Source: Streptococcus xiaochunlingii (GTDB taxonomy: Bacteria; Bacillota; Bacilli; Lactobacillales; Streptococcaceae). From it: a stretch of DNA of 64,000 nucleotides. The position numbers and the translations under genes are program-made. Location: contig NZ_VFSG01000001.1 of assembly GCF_006385805.1 (NCBI RefSeq), positions 930,001-994,000 of the forward strand. Reading direction: 5' to 3'. Below, piece by piece: positions 1 to 9,719 of the stretch (positions within the stretch are counted from its first letter, which is position 1; each line of letters opens with the position of its first letter). The notes under the pieces were generated by a model. That model ran no database searches. It was given only the letters and a program-made list of their open reading frames with translations, and had not been told where the DNA came from.

Positions 1-221
1 TCGCGCTTGAATACTATTTAATTTCAGATGCGGCTTACTATCATAATTTGTTGCCGCAATTATTATTGGCCTTGTCCCTCTTAGCTATCGGCTTGACTAT
101 CTATTTCTTGAAAAAGAGACATAGCTTTTACTATCCGAAATTTTTTAAGTACTTTTGGCGCGCAGGTTTTCTCATTACCTTCTTCCTATACCTCATTATG
201 ACGATTAGTCTCTTTATCTGA
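1..221 (+). CDS. 3' end of a small membrane protein (DUF3397-like)
   Basis: The reading frame is open from the window edge to a TGA at 219-221 and encodes about 72 C-terminal residues. Two hydrophobic segments can be seen, around LLPQLLLALSLLAIGLTIYF and around FLITFFLYLIMTISLFI, separated by a basic stretch (KKRHSFYYPKFFKYFWR). The aromatic/basic stretch followed by a last membrane helix resembles the small streptococcal DUF3397 membrane proteins. That assignment is from memory of the family and is tentative. The start lies outside the window. A hairpin terminator follows at once. Confidence 0.6.
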   Translation, partial: ALEYYLISDAAYYHNLLPQLLLALSLLAIGLTIYFLKKRHSFYYPKFFKYFWRAGFLITFFLYLIMTISLFI

Positions 222-236
222 TTTTAATAATAAAAT

Positions 237-284
237 AACGGTATTAACTAGATCCAAGATGGTTTAGCTAATACCGTTTTTCTA
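237..284. terminator. Bidirectional terminator between convergent genes
   Basis: AACGGTATTA pairs with TAATACCGTT around a loop of about 22 bases and is followed by T-rich sequence. It sits between the + strand membrane protein and the 3' end of the - strand P-type ATPase, so it can serve both. Confidence 0.7.
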
Positions 285-2627
285 TTTGTTTCTGGACTTA
301 TGCAGATGGGTCACCAAGGTATATACAAGACGATTCATCACCCATAAGACTCCTTCCATGACTAGTCCTAGGACAAGGGTCAAGATCCAGCCAGTCAGAT
401 GAAGCTGACTGAGATTAAAAATGGAAGAAAATACAAAGACCGACAGACAAAATCCTGCTACATTTAGAAGGATAATGCCCAATTTTACATGATTAAAGGG
501 AAGGCTGAGTTGGTATACTTTTGTAAAGCCAATCAAAGCTAGCAGGTAAATCGAGATGGTCGAAATATCTCCCTGACTTAATCCAAGGAAAGGACCCAGA
601 ACCACAAGAAAAAGGACCGATATGAGATTGGTCAAGGCAGCTGGAAGAGCCTGCTCTATCACGGTTTCAATAAAGTCTCCTTCTATCCGGGCACGATTCT
701 TCTCCAGGGCTAGTAAGAAACCGGGGATTCCAATGGTAAATCCACTGATCAAGGACATTTGAGAAGCCTGAATGGGATAAGTGAAAGCAAAGAGAATAGC
801 CAAGATAGCCAATAATATTGAAAAGATATTCTTGACCAAAAAGAGACTCGCTGAACGTTGAATATTGTTGACCACTCGGCGACCTTCATCCACAATCGAC
901 GGCATGTGGGAGAAGTCTGAGTCTAAAAGCACAACCTGAGCTACCTTTTTGGTCGCATCGTGTCCCGTATTCATGGCAATACTACAATCAGCTTTTTTCA
1001 TAGCGAGGATATCATTGACCCCATCTCCTGTCATTCCAACCTTATGACCATCCGCCTGCAAGCTCTCTACGAGGATTTGTTTTTGCTCTGGACTAACTCG
1101 TCCAAAGACTGTGTAGGACCGTGCTGCATCTACTACCTCCTCATATGTCTTAAGCTGACTCGCATCGACCACTTGATCTGCATCAGGAATACCTGCTTTC
1201 TGAGCAACGGCAGCAACTGTCACAGGATGATCCCCTGAGATAACTTTGATGGTCACCCCTTGTTTTTTGAAATAGGCGAAAGTTTCAGGGGCAGTCGATC
1301 GTATAGGATTCTCCAAGACCAAGGCTAGAAGGGGAAGGACTGGAGCTTCTAATACTTCCGTCAACTGCTCCCCCTGGTAATGCCCCAAAATAAGGACACG
1401 CGCTCCTCGTTCGATCTCTCGCTGCCAGACTTCTTGGTAAGCATCGAGATCATCTCTGAGCAAAACATCCGGTGCTCCTAATAGGTAGATCCCTTGTTGG
1501 AACTGAAGTCCCCCGAATTTCTTCTTAGATGAAAAAGGAAGACGGTCTTGGACGGTCCAAACTTCACTTGTTTGGACTGAGTGATACTGCCGAATGGCCG
1601 TGATGGTATCATTCTGATCCTCACTGGCCTGAAGATAGTGACTTAATATTTCTTTGCCTTCTTTTTCATCTAGTGCCAAGGGGAGGAGATCACTCACCTG
1701 CATCCTGTGTTCGGTAATGGTTCCCGTCTTGTCTAAACAAAGGACGTCGATACGAGATAGGGTTTCAATTCCCTTCATACTGTTGAGTAAGACCTTTTGA
1801 AGGGCTAAGCGGGTTGCTCCAAGCACCAAGGCCAGGGTCATTAAGAGGTAGAGTCCTTCTGGGATCATCCCAATGATGGCACCAACCATAGAGGTGATGC
1901 TAACTTTGAGGGAGTCTTGATTTCCTAGATAGCTCTGCAAGAACAAGAGCAAGCCAATCGGGATGAGAATCATTCCGATCATTCGGACGAGACCATCCAC
2001 CGCATGAACCATTTCGGATTCTTCGTGTCCCTTGACTTTCTTAGCAGATAGACTCAGCTGATTAATATAAGACGCATCTCCTACTTGTTCTAAGACGGCA
2101 ACTGCTTGACCAGAGATGACAAAACTTCCTGACATGAGTTTCTGATTCTCACCTATAGGGATTTCATCTGCTTCACCTGTTAATTGAGACTCATCGACCA
2201 TGATCGAGCCATCCAGAACCTTGGCATCCGCATAGATTTGATCCCCTGCTTGGAACAAGACGACATCCCCCTCTACCACCTGGTCGACAGGAAGATCCAG
2301 CCGTTCTCCTTCTCGAATCACTCGAGCTTTCTCCACTTGAAGGAGGCGCATCTTATTCAAAATCCGCCGAGACCGCAATTCTTGAACAATCCCAATCAAG
2401 GAGTTAACGACCACAATGGGAACAAATAACATATTGTTCCAAGACCGTACTAGTATCAATAAGATAGCTAGAATACCAAAAACCAGGTTGAAATAGGTAA
2501 AGACATTTGAATAAATAATCTCTCTGGTCGACTTTTCTGCCGTGATGGTTACTCGATTTTGTTTTCCTTCTCTGATTCTGCTTTGGACTTGCTCATTCGT
2601 TAGCCCGCTATATCGCTTCTCTTCCAT
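282..2627 (-). CDS. caxP: Cation-transporting P-type ATPase, CaxP-like (calcium export)
   Basis: A 781-residue P-type ATPase of the inner membrane. Visible motifs are the actuator loop TGEADEIP (about residue 150), the phosphorylation motif DKTGTIT (about residue 300) and the hinge GDGVNDILAMKKADCS (about residue 540). Two N-terminal membrane pairs precede the catalytic core and about six hydrophobic segments follow it. Family knowledge: the closest well-studied streptococcal protein of this size and type is S. pneumoniae CaxP, reported as a Ca2+ exporter needed for survival in calcium-rich host fluids. Specificity cannot be proved from sequence. No N-terminal metal-binding CxxC is present, which argues against a copper or zinc pump. 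It appears to be transcribed alone, downstream of the VOC gene. Confidence 0.85.
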   Translation of the reverse strand: MEEKRYSGLTNEQVQSRIREGKQNRVTITAEKSTREIIYSNVFTYFNLVFGILAILLILVRSWNNMLFVPIVVVNSLIGIVQELRSRRILNKMRLLQVEKARVIREGERLDLPVDQVVEGDVVLFQAGDQIYADAKVLDGSIMVDESQLTGEADEIPIGENQKLMSGSFVISGQAVAVLEQVGDASYINQLSLSAKKVKGHEESEMVHAVDGLVRMIGMILIPIGLLLFLQSYLGNQDSLKVSITSMVGAIIGMIPEGLYLLMTLALVLGATRLALQKVLLNSMKGIETLSRIDVLCLDKTGTITEHRMQVSDLLPLALDEKEGKEILSHYLQASEDQNDTITAIRQYHSVQTSEVWTVQDRLPFSSKKKFGGLQFQQGIYLLGAPDVLLRDDLDAYQEVWQREIERGARVLILGHYQGEQLTEVLEAPVLPLLALVLENPIRSTAPETFAYFKKQGVTIKVISGDHPVTVAAVAQKAGIPDADQVVDASQLKTYEEVVDAARSYTVFGRVSPEQKQILVESLQADGHKVGMTGDGVNDILAMKKADCSIAMNTGHDATKKVAQVVLLDSDFSHMPSIVDEGRRVVNNIQRSASLFLVKNIFSILLAILAILFAFTYPIQASQMSLISGFTIGIPGFLLALEKNRARIEGDFIETVIEQALPAALTNLISVLFLVVLGPFLGLSQGDISTISIYLLALIGFTKVYQLSLPFNHVKLGIILLNVAGFCLSVFVFSSIFNLSQLHLTGWILTLVLGLVMEGVLWVMNRLVYTLVTHLHKSRNK

Positions 2628-2711
2628 ATTTTCTTCTTTCTTTTTTCTGTATCTAGTTTAGCAAAAAGAATGTCTTCTGGCTTGGGACTAGAGACCGAAG
2701 ATTGTGTAGAC

Positions 2712-3098
2712 CTATTCGTGAAGTTCAAGAGGCAAGCCATCGGGATCAAAGAAGAAGGCCATTTTGCGCCCATCAAAATCATCCACCCGTAGTTCTGTAT
2801 GAGGGATTCCTAATTGGTCAAACTCTGCTAGACAGGCTTGGACATCTTCCACTTTAAAAGCCAGATGACGGAGACCGGTATGCTCTGGATGAGGGAGAAA
2901 GGGTCTCTTGGGGGCATCTGGTTTGATAAATATTTCCAAGGTCAGGTTTCCTTTTCGAATATTAAAGAGAATATCCTGCTTTTCTGGTCGATGGTGTTCG
3001 TCTAAAGGTTCAAAGCCTAACTTATCTACATAAAATTCTCTGGTTTTATCATAATCGTGGCCAATAATGGCAATGTGGTGAATGGTATCGAGATGCAT
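2712..3098 (-). CDS. VOC family (glyoxalase/bleomycin-resistance fold) protein
   Basis: 128 residues, the length of a single two-module VOC metalloenzyme. N-terminal HHIAIIGHDYDKTREFYVDKLGF, the central HTGLRHLAFKVED and the C-terminal FFDPDGLPLELHE are the typical paired beta-alpha-beta-beta-beta modules, with His and Glu metal ligands (HHIAI, EIFI, LRHLAF, LELHE). A good AAAGGA site lies 6 bases before the ATG. The substrate is unknown. Streptococcal annotations call such genes lactoylglutathione lyase-like, but that activity is not shown by the sequence. Confidence 0.85.
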   Translation of the reverse strand: MHLDTIHHIAIIGHDYDKTREFYVDKLGFEPLDEHHRPEKQDILFNIRKGNLTLEIFIKPDAPKRPFLPHPEHTGLRHLAFKVEDVQACLAEFDQLGIPHTELRVDDFDGRKMAFFFDPDGLPLELHE

Positions 3099-3127
3099 CT
3101 ACTGTCCTTTTCTTTTTTATCGTAAAC

Positions 3128-3157
3128 AAAACCTGCCCCTTGTACAGGCAGGTTTTT
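3128..3157 (-). terminator. Terminator downstream of ftsK
   Basis: AAACCTGCC and GGCAGGTTT form a 9-bp stem with T-rich ends. It lies between the ftsK stop codon and the start of the VOC gene. Confidence 0.75.
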
Positions 3158-3199
3158 GCTATTGTCAAATATCTCATTCCTTCTTCATTTAAAGAAAGA

Positions 3200-5554
3200 T
3201 TAATTGGTCTGTAAGACCTTTCTTGGCTTGGTTCCTTCAGCTGGTCCGATGACACCCGCTGCTTCCAAGTCTTCCATGAGGCGAGTGGCCCGGTTAAAAC
3301 CAACCGATAAGCGACGCTGAATCATCGAAGCACTGGCTTTTTGAGTTTCAATCACGAGCGCCTTTGCCTCTTCAAAGAGAGGATCGCCTTCGTCTGAGCC
3401 ACCCATACCTCCATCAAAGTCTGACTCAGATACTTCACCTGGATCAAAGGCATCATCATAATCCGCTTCAGCTTGCTCTTTGACGAAGTTAACAATCCGC
3501 TCCACATCGTCATCTGAGATAAAGGAGCCTTGCAGACGGATTGGATGATTTTCATCGATCGGTTTAAAGAGCATGTCTCCACGACCAAGCAGTTTCTCCG
3601 CTCCATTTTCATCCAAGATGGTCCGTGAGTCGGTCCCGGATGATACCGCAAAAGCGACACGAGAAGGCACATTGGCCTTGATCAAACCTGAGATAACGTC
3701 AACCGATGGCCGCTGGGTTGCCAAGATCATGTGGATCCCTGCTGCACGCGCCTTCTGTCCCAGACGAATAATGGCATCTTCCACTTCTTTACTTGCGACC
3801 ATCATCAAGTCTGCCAACTCATCGACAATGACCACAATCAATGGAAGGGGCACTTGCTTCATCTCAGACTGGACATTGTACTCAGCCACCTTGGCATTAA
3901 AGCCAGCAATATTGCGAGCTCCCACTTTTGAGAAGAGCTCATAGCGATTTTCCATCTCATCGACAACCTTTTGTAGGGCCCGACTGGCCTTGCGTGGGTT
4001 GGTCACCACTGGGATCAAAAGGTGGGGAATATCATTGTAGACAGAAAGCTCCACCATCTTTGGATCGACCATCATAAATTTGACTTCGTCCGGACGGGCC
4101 TTCATCAAGATACTCGAAATAATGCCATTGACCGCTACCGACTTACCAGAACCGGTCGAACCCGCTACCAAGAGGTGGGGCATCCGAGCCAAATCAAAGG
4201 TCCGAGCTGAGCCATCTACAGCCTTCCCAAGAGGAATCTCAAGGAGTTTGGTAGGATCAGTTTTGGACTGTTCCCACAATTCACGGAAAGAAACGGTCGC
4301 AATCTCTGAGTTGGGCACCTCAATCCCGACCAGAGACTTCCCTGGAATCGGTGCTTCAATCCGCACATCCTTGGCTGCTAGGGCCAAGGCCAAATCATCT
4401 GCTAGGTTGGAGATGCGGTTGACCCGCACACCGACAGCCGGTTTTACTTCATACTTAGTAACAGAGGGGCCGATTTCCGCCCGCTCCACTGTCGCCTTGA
4501 TATTGAAACTTGCAAAGGTCTCTTCCAAAATGCGAATATTCTGACGAACGATATTTTTCTCTTTGGATTGATTTTTCGGCTTGTCAGGTGCGAAGAGATC
4601 AATGGTTGGAAGTTTGTATTGAAGGAGTTCCTTAGGCGTGAAGTCTACAGTGACTTCTTCATCCATATCCTCCTCTTCTGCGACTTCCTCCATCTCCTCT
4701 GGGTAGTCCTCCGACCATTCTTCCGAATAGCCTTCCTCTTCATTTGGTAGATAAATTTGAGGGTAGGCCTCCTCTGCAGGCGCTTCTGTTTCGATCACAG
4801 GTTCCATGACCTCGCCTGTCTCAAGATCTACAGGATAGCTTTCTATACTCATGGGACTAGCTTCTGCAAGTTGCTCGATGCGGGCAGCCTCCTCTGCTTC
4901 TGCTTGAAGGGCCTTCTTCTCTTCACGCTCGACAAAGCGCTCTTGGCGACGAATTTCTCGTTTTTCCATAAAGGAGTGAAAAGCTGCGACAGCTTGCTCA
5001 TACAAGTCATAAACCGAATAAGAACTCATCAAGAGAAGTCCTAATACGATCAAGAGTCCTCCAATGAAATAAGTCCCGATGTTCGAGAGCAAGAAGGCAA
5101 TCGGCGTGTACAAGATAGCACCCAGTAAACCACCTCCTGCAAAAGAAGAGACGCGAAGGTGCACGAGGTCCCCTAAGATACGTGAGAAGGTTGGCCCGAA
5201 AGAAGAGCCGTCAAGTTTCAAGAGGGAGACAAAGTAAGCTTGATAGATCAGTAGCAAGCCTGCAAAAAGACTTAAAAAGCCAGACAAGGTCCCCTCATGC
5301 TTCTCAATCCATTTGAAAAAGAAGAGGTAGACAATAACAGCCGTCATCGCTACGTAAGCCAGACTACCTACCAAGAGACGGATAAGGTTGTAGGTCACTA
5401 AGCCTAAGGCTCCTAATCGTAAAAAGGCGAAAATGAAGACGAGAGTTAAGACAATCGTCATAATCATTCGGCGAATTGCTTTTTTTCTTTCTATTTCTGC
5501 TTTAGACAGTCGTCTTGTCGACCGTGTTTTTTTTGATTGATTATTGTTTGCCAT
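3200..5554 (-). CDS. ftsK: DNA translocase FtsK/SpoIIIE
   Basis: 784 residues, a normal length for firmicute FtsK. The N-terminus has about four membrane segments (residues 30-190). A charged Glu-rich linker (about 200-330) follows, then the motor. Walker A is [13 protein letters not shown] (about residue 465) and Walker B is [15 protein letters not shown]. The C-terminal gamma winged helix ([22 protein letters not shown]) reads KOPS/SRS-like polarity sequences. It pumps chromosomal DNA through the closing septum and assists XerS-type dimer resolution. The promoter is unusual: a TATAAT box lies only 7 bases before the ATG (see the regulatory entry), so the mRNA is probably leaderless. Confidence 0.95.
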   Translation of the reverse strand: MANNNQSKKTRSTRRLSKAEIERKKAIRRMIMTIVLTLVFIFAFLRLGALGLVTYNLIRLLVGSLAYVAMTAVIVYLFFFKWIEKHEGTLSGFLSLFAGLLLIYQAYFVSLLKLDGSSFGPTFSRILGDLVHLRVSSFAGGGLLGAILYTPIAFLLSNIGTYFIGGLLIVLGLLLMSSYSVYDLYEQAVAAFHSFMEKREIRRQERFVEREEKKALQAEAEEAARIEQLAEASPMSIESYPVDLETGEVMEPVIETEAPAEEAYPQIYLPNEEEGYSEEWSEDYPEEMEEVAEEEDMDEEVTVDFTPKELLQYKLPTIDLFAPDKPKNQSKEKNIVRQNIRILEETFASFNIKATVERAEIGPSVTKYEVKPAVGVRVNRISNLADDLALALAAKDVRIEAPIPGKSLVGIEVPNSEIATVSFRELWEQSKTDPTKLLEIPLGKAVDGSARTFDLARMPHLLVAGSTGSGKSVAVNGIISSILMKARPDEVKFMMVDPKMVELSVYNDIPHLLIPVVTNPRKASRALQKVVDEMENRYELFSKVGARNIAGFNAKVAEYNVQSEMKQVPLPLIVVIVDELADLMMVASKEVEDAIIRLGQKARAAGIHMILATQRPSVDVISGLIKANVPSRVAFAVSSGTDSRTILDENGAEKLLGRGDMLFKPIDENHPIRLQGSFISDDDVERIVNFVKEQAEADYDDAFDPGEVSESDFDGGMGGSDEGDPLFEEAKALVIETQKASASMIQRRLSVGFNRATRLMEDLEAAGVIGPAEGTKPRKVLQTN

Positions 5555-5561
5555 AACCTTA

Positions 5562-5570
5562 ATTATACCA
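5562..5570 (-). promoter_or_regulatory. Extended -10 promoter abutting the ftsK start codon
   Basis: On the minus strand TGGTATAAT (an extended -10, TGn before TATAAT) is followed by only 7 bases and then the ftsK ATG at 5554. No good -35 hexamer is seen 17 bases upstream. Transcription starting about 7 bases after the -10 would begin at or next to the ATG. The only Shine-Dalgarno-like AAGG is 2 bases from the ATG, too close to work normally. Confidence 0.6.
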
Positions 5571-5624
5571 CATTTCTAGACTAGTTCTCTAGTAAAATCC
5601 TTTTCTCTCATCTGCGAAAGCAAC

Positions 5625-5656
5625 AACAAAAAACAGCACCTCACAGGTACTGTTAC
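5625..5656 (-). terminator. Terminator after the broken SAP-like gene
   Basis: On the minus strand AACAGTACCT pairs with AGGTGCTGTT around a short loop and is followed by TTTT. Confidence 0.65.
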
Positions 5657-6199
5657 TTATAGATTTTTCTTTGGGTGGCGGTCGACGATAACTTGATGCT
5701 CTTTCAACGCTTGTTTTCCTTTTTCCGTCAACTGATAGCCCCGAACTGTGAACTCTTGTGCCAACTCTTCTTCGGTAAAGTGATCCGCCAAAGCTTGGTT
5801 CAAATCGGCTGCTTTCATTTTGGACAAGCCCGCGACTCCCTTCTTTTTGAGAATGGCTTTTTTCATGGTCGCATTGATATGGTCCAGCGAATCAAAAGCG
5901 GATTCGATAACTGCATACCCCTTATCTACCAAAGCCTTCAAATGTTCCGGCGCATGAATCCCATAAGTATATTCGAAGTACTTAGGAAACCAAGTCTCCG
6001 TCGTAAATGTTCCAAAATGGATCCGCTACAAGAGAATGATATCCCCCGCAAGCAAGCCATCTTGGAGCAACTCCATATTTCGTTTAGAAACAGGCTTTGG
6101 ATCCAACAACCAAGCTTCCAAGTCTCTCTCAAGCGAAATATAAGGTTTCACCTCGTAATCTGCATAAAATTTTTCTAGTATATCTGAAATAGTTGTCAT
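5657..6199 (-). pseudogene. SAP-domain-like protein gene split by one in-frame amber stop
   Basis: Two stretches in the same frame make one protein of about 180 residues interrupted by a TAG at 6026-6028. The upstream part ends ...LAGDIILL, then the stop, then RIHFGTFTTETWFPKYFEY... continues in frame without any shift. The simplest ancestral codon is TGG (Trp). The ATG at 6199 is chosen because GGAG lies 6 bases before it; the ATG at 6211 lacks a site. The C-terminal part (GLSKMKAADLNQALADHF) looks like a SAP helix-turn-helix motif, usually nucleic-acid binding. Function is unknown. Either the gene is dead, or it makes a 57-residue fragment, or a sequencing error is present. Confidence 0.75.
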
Positions 6200-6277
6200 C
6201 TGTTTCTCCATTTTAATCCTATCTCTCTTTACCTATTTATACCTTCATTTGGAAAAATTCTGTTTTGATTGGAGGAT

Positions 6278-7042
6278 TTATAGATAATTCCCCTCATCCT
6301 TCAAGTATTGTTGCGCCTTTCGAACGATATAGAGCGACTCATCTTCTGAAACCAACTTGCGAAAGAGCTCTTCCGCTCTAGACTTATCGCCTTTAAGAGT
6401 AGCATTCAAGGCTTGGTAGTAGATCATTTCCAACTGCTGGTACTTGAAATCATTACATAAATCTTCGAAATAGTCATTGCTTTGGTGGGCAATGGTTAAA
6501 TCATAAAGAGCGAGACAGACCTTTTTAGTTTTCTCAGCTAGTGTAGGGTCTGTAATGGTCAAACCATTTAGCCTAGCCTCCAGCTCTTCTCTAGACAAAT
6601 CAGTATCTGTCAGCACGATCGAACGAATAAGATAACTCTCAAAAAAGTTCTTATATTTCTGCGGTAGTTCCTTCTGGCTGAGTGCTTCCCTAGCTTCTTT
6701 TATGACAGTATCGAAATCTCCCATCATAAAAGAATAGGCAACCGATGTCAGCTTCATATCTATCTGTAAAATGGGCTTTTTCACATTCTTGTTCAACTGA
6801 AGGTATTGCTGCCAAAAAGCTAAATCTAAGTCTACATGCAGCAAGGTGTTGCACTTTTTGGTGTAGCTCTTCTTGAGCCATTGGATGAATAAAAACAAGC
6901 CTGCAAGGACCAATAAGAGGCCAGCAGTCTGAAGAAGAGTATCTCTGACCACGAACCCCACGCAAATAATCAAAAGCATTGCCAAGACGCCTGCAGATCT
7001 AATATAGAGTCTATAGTTTTTACGTAGAGTTTTATAATCCAT
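6278..7042 (-). CDS. Membrane-anchored protein with TPR-like C-terminus, function unknown
   Basis: 254 residues. Two adjacent hydrophobic helices near the N-terminus (SAGVLAMLLIICVGFVV and TAGLLLVLAGLFLFIQWL) form a hairpin anchor. They are followed by about 190 residues of amphipathic helices whose end (YYQALNATLKGDKSRAEELFRKLVSEDE) resembles a tetratricopeptide repeat. The second ATG is preferred because AGGAGG lies 7 bases before it. A cytosolic scaffold held at the membrane is plausible, but no pathway can be named. Confidence 0.75.
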   Translation of the reverse strand: MDYKTLRKNYRLYIRSAGVLAMLLIICVGFVVRDTLLQTAGLLLVLAGLFLFIQWLKKSYTKKCNTLLHVDLDLAFWQQYLQLNKNVKKPILQIDMKLTSVAYSFMMGDFDTVIKEAREALSQKELPQKYKNFFESYLIRSIVLTDTDLSREELEARLNGLTITDPTLAEKTKKVCLALYDLTIAHQSNDYFEDLCNDFKYQQLEMIYYQALNATLKGDKSRAEELFRKLVSEDESLYIVRKAQQYLKDEGNYL

Positions 7043-7174
7043 CATTTAGCCTCCTTTCCATGATTTGTTTTATTTTAGGAATTCGTTCATTTTCCAACAA
7101 AACGACTTACCTCCCATCATACCTCATTTTTCATAGGCCCGCAAGCTGAATATCGCCTCATTCCAAGGCTAGAT

Positions 7175-7203
7175 TTGAATCAAATGGAAAATTAAGGTAC
7201 AAT
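7175..7203 (+). promoter_or_regulatory. Promoter of the cyclophilin lipoprotein gene
   Basis: TTGAAT at 7175-7180, a 17-base spacer, then TACAAT at 7198-7203, with the start codon 33 bases further on. Confidence 0.75.
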
Positions 7204-7235
7204 AGAGGATAGACTAATGTGTTGAAAGGATTAAT

Positions 7236-8060
7236 ATGAAAAAATTAATTGCCCTACTTGTATTTTCCGGTTTAGCTTTGGCAGGATGTGGCTCTAATCA
7301 ATCAGATACAAAGACATCCTCTAGCTCGGCTTCAGAAACTAAGCAAACAACTACTTCTAGCGTAGATGCTAGTGAACAAAAGAAATTAGATCAGCTTCGT
7401 AAGGATATCCAAGATGCGATGACCAATGAAAATGCGGTCTTTCCTCAGCTCTCCAACGAAGTTGCTGAAGATGAAGCTGTCGTGAAAATCACGACCAACA
7501 AAGGGGACATTACCGTTAAGCTCTTTCCGAAATACGCACCTTTAGCCGTTGAGAATTTCTTAACTCACGCTAAGGAAGGCTATTATAATGGTCTCCTCTT
7601 CCACCGCGTGATTAATAACTTTATGGTCCAAACAGGAGATCCTAAAGGAGATGGTACAGGTGGTGAGTCCATTTGGAAAGGAAAAGATACCTCTAAAGAT
7701 TCAGGAGCAGGCTTTGAAAATGAATACTCCCCTTACCTCTACAATCTTCGTGGTGCTTTAGCTATGGCCAATTCTGGACCAAATACAAATGGTAGCCAAT
7801 TCTATATTAACCAAAATAAAGAAGACTGGTCCAGCAAGCTTCCAACTGAGCGCTTCCCTGCTAAAATCATCGAAGCCTATAAGAATGGTGGGAACCCTAC
7901 CCTTGATGGTGGGAACTACACTGTCTTTGGACAAGTCATCGACGGCATGGATGTAGTCGACAAAATCGCCGAAGTTGAAACGGACGACAAAGACAAACCA
8001 AAAGAAGATGTCAAAATTGAAAAAATGGAAATCGTAAAAGACTACGATTTCAAGAAATAA
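7236..8060 (+). CDS. Peptidyl-prolyl cis-trans isomerase, cyclophilin-type lipoprotein
   Basis: 274 residues. The N-terminus is a lipoprotein signal with lipobox LAGC (Cys18), then a Ser/Thr-rich linker to about residue 50. The cyclophilin domain runs from about residue 80 to 270, with family motifs GYYNGLLFHRVINNFMVQTG, NSGPNTNGSQFYI and GNYTVFGQVIDGMDVVDKI. It should sit on the outer face of the membrane and speed folding of exported proteins. The catalytic Arg of FHRV and the QTGDP stretch are kept, so it is probably active. It has its own promoter and a hairpin terminator shared with the convergent ABC-F gene. Confidence 0.95.
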   Translation: MKKLIALLVFSGLALAGCGSNQSDTKTSSSSASETKQTTTSSVDASEQKKLDQLRKDIQDAMTNENAVFPQLSNEVAEDEAVVKITTNKGDITVKLFPKYAPLAVENFLTHAKEGYYNGLLFHRVINNFMVQTGDPKGDGTGGESIWKGKDTSKDSGAGFENEYSPYLYNLRGALAMANSGPNTNGSQFYINQNKEDWSSKLPTERFPAKIIEAYKNGGNPTLDGGNYTVFGQVIDGMDVVDKIAEVETDDKDKPKEDVKIEKMEIVKDYDFKK

Positions 8061-8061
8061 G

Positions 8062-8091
8062 CAAAAGAGAACCAAGCGGTTCTCTTTTTGT
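8062..8091. terminator. Bidirectional terminator
   Basis: AAAGAGAACC and GGTTCTCTTT form a perfect 10-bp stem with a 4-base loop and T/A runs on both sides, between two convergent genes. Confidence 0.85.
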
Positions 8092-8093
8092 GT

Positions 8094-9635
8094 TTACGTC
8101 AATTCATTAAAGTCCCAGATTTGGTCCATCCAACCTTCATAGAAATCTGGCTCGTGGCAAACCATGAGGATCGATCCCTTGTACTCTTTAAGGGCCCGTT
8201 TCAATTCATCTTTGGCATCCACATCCAAGTGGTTGGTCGGCTCATCTAGTACCAAGACATTGTTTTCACGGTTCATCAAGAGACAGAAGCGTACCTTGGC
8301 TTGCTCCCCACCGGATAGTACCTGAATTTGGCTCTCGATATGCTTGGTCGTCAAGCCACAGCGAGCAAGGGCAGCACGAACCTCTGCTTGATTGAGAGCT
8401 GGAAAGGCATTCCAGACTGCTTCCAGCGGTGTCTGACGATTGCCCCCTTCGACCTCTTGCTCGAAATAGCCAAGCTCTAGGTAATCTCCCCGCTCTACTT
8501 CTCCAGCAATCGGTGGGATGATTCCTAGCAAGCTCTTCAAGAGAGTGGTTTTCCCGATCCCGTTGGCCCCGATGATGGCTACCTTTTGATTGCGTTCAAA
8601 GGTTAGGTTCAAAGGCTTGGTCAAAGGACGATCATACCCGATTTGAAGGTCCTTGGCTTGGAAAATGAAGCGTCCAGGAGTTCGGGCATTTTTAAATTCA
8701 AAGGATGGTTTTGGTTTCTCACTTTGCAACTCAATGAGTTCCATCTTGTCAAGCTTCTTCTGACGAGACATGGCCATATTCCGTGTAGCCACACGCGCCT
8801 TATTACGCGCTACGAAATCTTTCAAATCAGCAATCTCTTTTTGCTGGCGCTCATAAGCCGCTTCCAATTGCGATTTCTTCATTTCATAGACTTCAAGGAA
8901 TTGGTAGTAATCTCCTGAATAGCGGGTCAACTGTTGATTTTCCACATGGTAGACGATGTTGATTACATCATTCAAGAAAGGAATATCGTGGGAAATGAGG
9001 ACAAAGGCATTTTCATAGTTCTGCAAGTAACGTTTGAGCCAATCGATATGCTCCGCATCCAAGTAGTTGGTTGGCTCGTCCAAGAGAAGGATATCTGGTT
9101 TTTCAAGGAGCAATTTAGCCAAAAGGACCTTGGTCCGCTGCCCACCTGAAAGGGCCGTTACATCTGTCTCCATGCCAAAGTCCATGACCCCAAGAGCCCG
9201 CGCCACTTCATCTATCTTGGCATCCAAGGTATAGAAATCCCGACTCTCTAACCGATCCTGGAGCTCTCCGACTTCTTCCATGAGAGCATCCATATCCGCT
9301 CCATCTTCAGCCATTTCCATATAGAGGTCATTGATGCGAGCCTCTGCTTTAAAGAGCTCGTCGAAAGCTGTCCGCAAAACATCGCGCACCGTTTGCCCTT
9401 CTTTTAGGACAGCATGCTGGTCAAGATAGCCAGCGGTCACATACTTAGACCACTCAACCTTCCCTTCGTCGGGTTGCATCTTGCCGGTCACGATGCTCAT
9501 GAAGGTGGATTTCCCTTCACCATTGGCTCCAACCAAACCGATATGCTCTCCCTTTAACAAGCGGAAGGACACATCCTCAAAAATAGCCCGGTCTCCAAAG
9601 CCGTGGCTTAAATTTTTCACCTCTAAAATACTCAT
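8094..9635 (-). CDS. ABC-F family ATPase (YbiT/YkpA-like)
   Basis: 513 residues with two ABC domains and no membrane segments, the ABC-F layout. Domain 1 has Walker A GANGEGKST, signature LSGGQRTK and Walker B ILLLDEPTNYLD. Domain 2 has GANGIGKTT, LSGGEQAK and VLVLDEPTNHLD. The inter-domain linker (about residues 240-310) is the charged P-site tRNA interaction motif. ABC-F proteins bind the ribosomal E site and modulate elongation; a few protect against antibiotics. This one resembles the housekeeping YbiT/YkpA branch and has no resistance context. Confidence 0.9.
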   Translation of the reverse strand: MSILEVKNLSHGFGDRAIFEDVSFRLLKGEHIGLVGANGEGKSTFMSIVTGKMQPDEGKVEWSKYVTAGYLDQHAVLKEGQTVRDVLRTAFDELFKAEARINDLYMEMAEDGADMDALMEEVGELQDRLESRDFYTLDAKIDEVARALGVMDFGMETDVTALSGGQRTKVLLAKLLLEKPDILLLDEPTNYLDAEHIDWLKRYLQNYENAFVLISHDIPFLNDVINIVYHVENQQLTRYSGDYYQFLEVYEMKKSQLEAAYERQQKEIADLKDFVARNKARVATRNMAMSRQKKLDKMELIELQSEKPKPSFEFKNARTPGRFIFQAKDLQIGYDRPLTKPLNLTFERNQKVAIIGANGIGKTTLLKSLLGIIPPIAGEVERGDYLELGYFEQEVEGGNRQTPLEAVWNAFPALNQAEVRAALARCGLTTKHIESQIQVLSGGEQAKVRFCLLMNRENNVLVLDEPTNHLDVDAKDELKRALKEYKGSILMVCHEPDFYEGWMDQIWDFNELT

Positions 9636-9691
9636 GATTGACTCTCTTTCATTGATTTCACTCGTATGATTATATCATCTTCAAGACAGAA

Positions 9692-9719
9692 TTAAAAGGG
9701 AGTCCAACTCCCTTTTTTC
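9692..9719 (-). terminator. Terminator at the end of the tmk-arsC-like operon
   Basis: AAAAGGGAGT pairs with ACTCCCTTTT around a 3-base loop, with T-runs on both strands, directly after the arsC-like stop codon. Confidence 0.8.

Noticed and set aside
4080..4544. 154-codon plus-strand ORF
   Set aside because: It is antisense to the FtsK motor domain, which has intact Walker motifs.
5675..6178. 167-codon plus-strand ORF opposite the broken SAP-like gene
   Set aside because: It is the antisense of a clear protein frame, has no ribosome binding site, and its translation is low-complexity hydrophobic/aromatic without domains.
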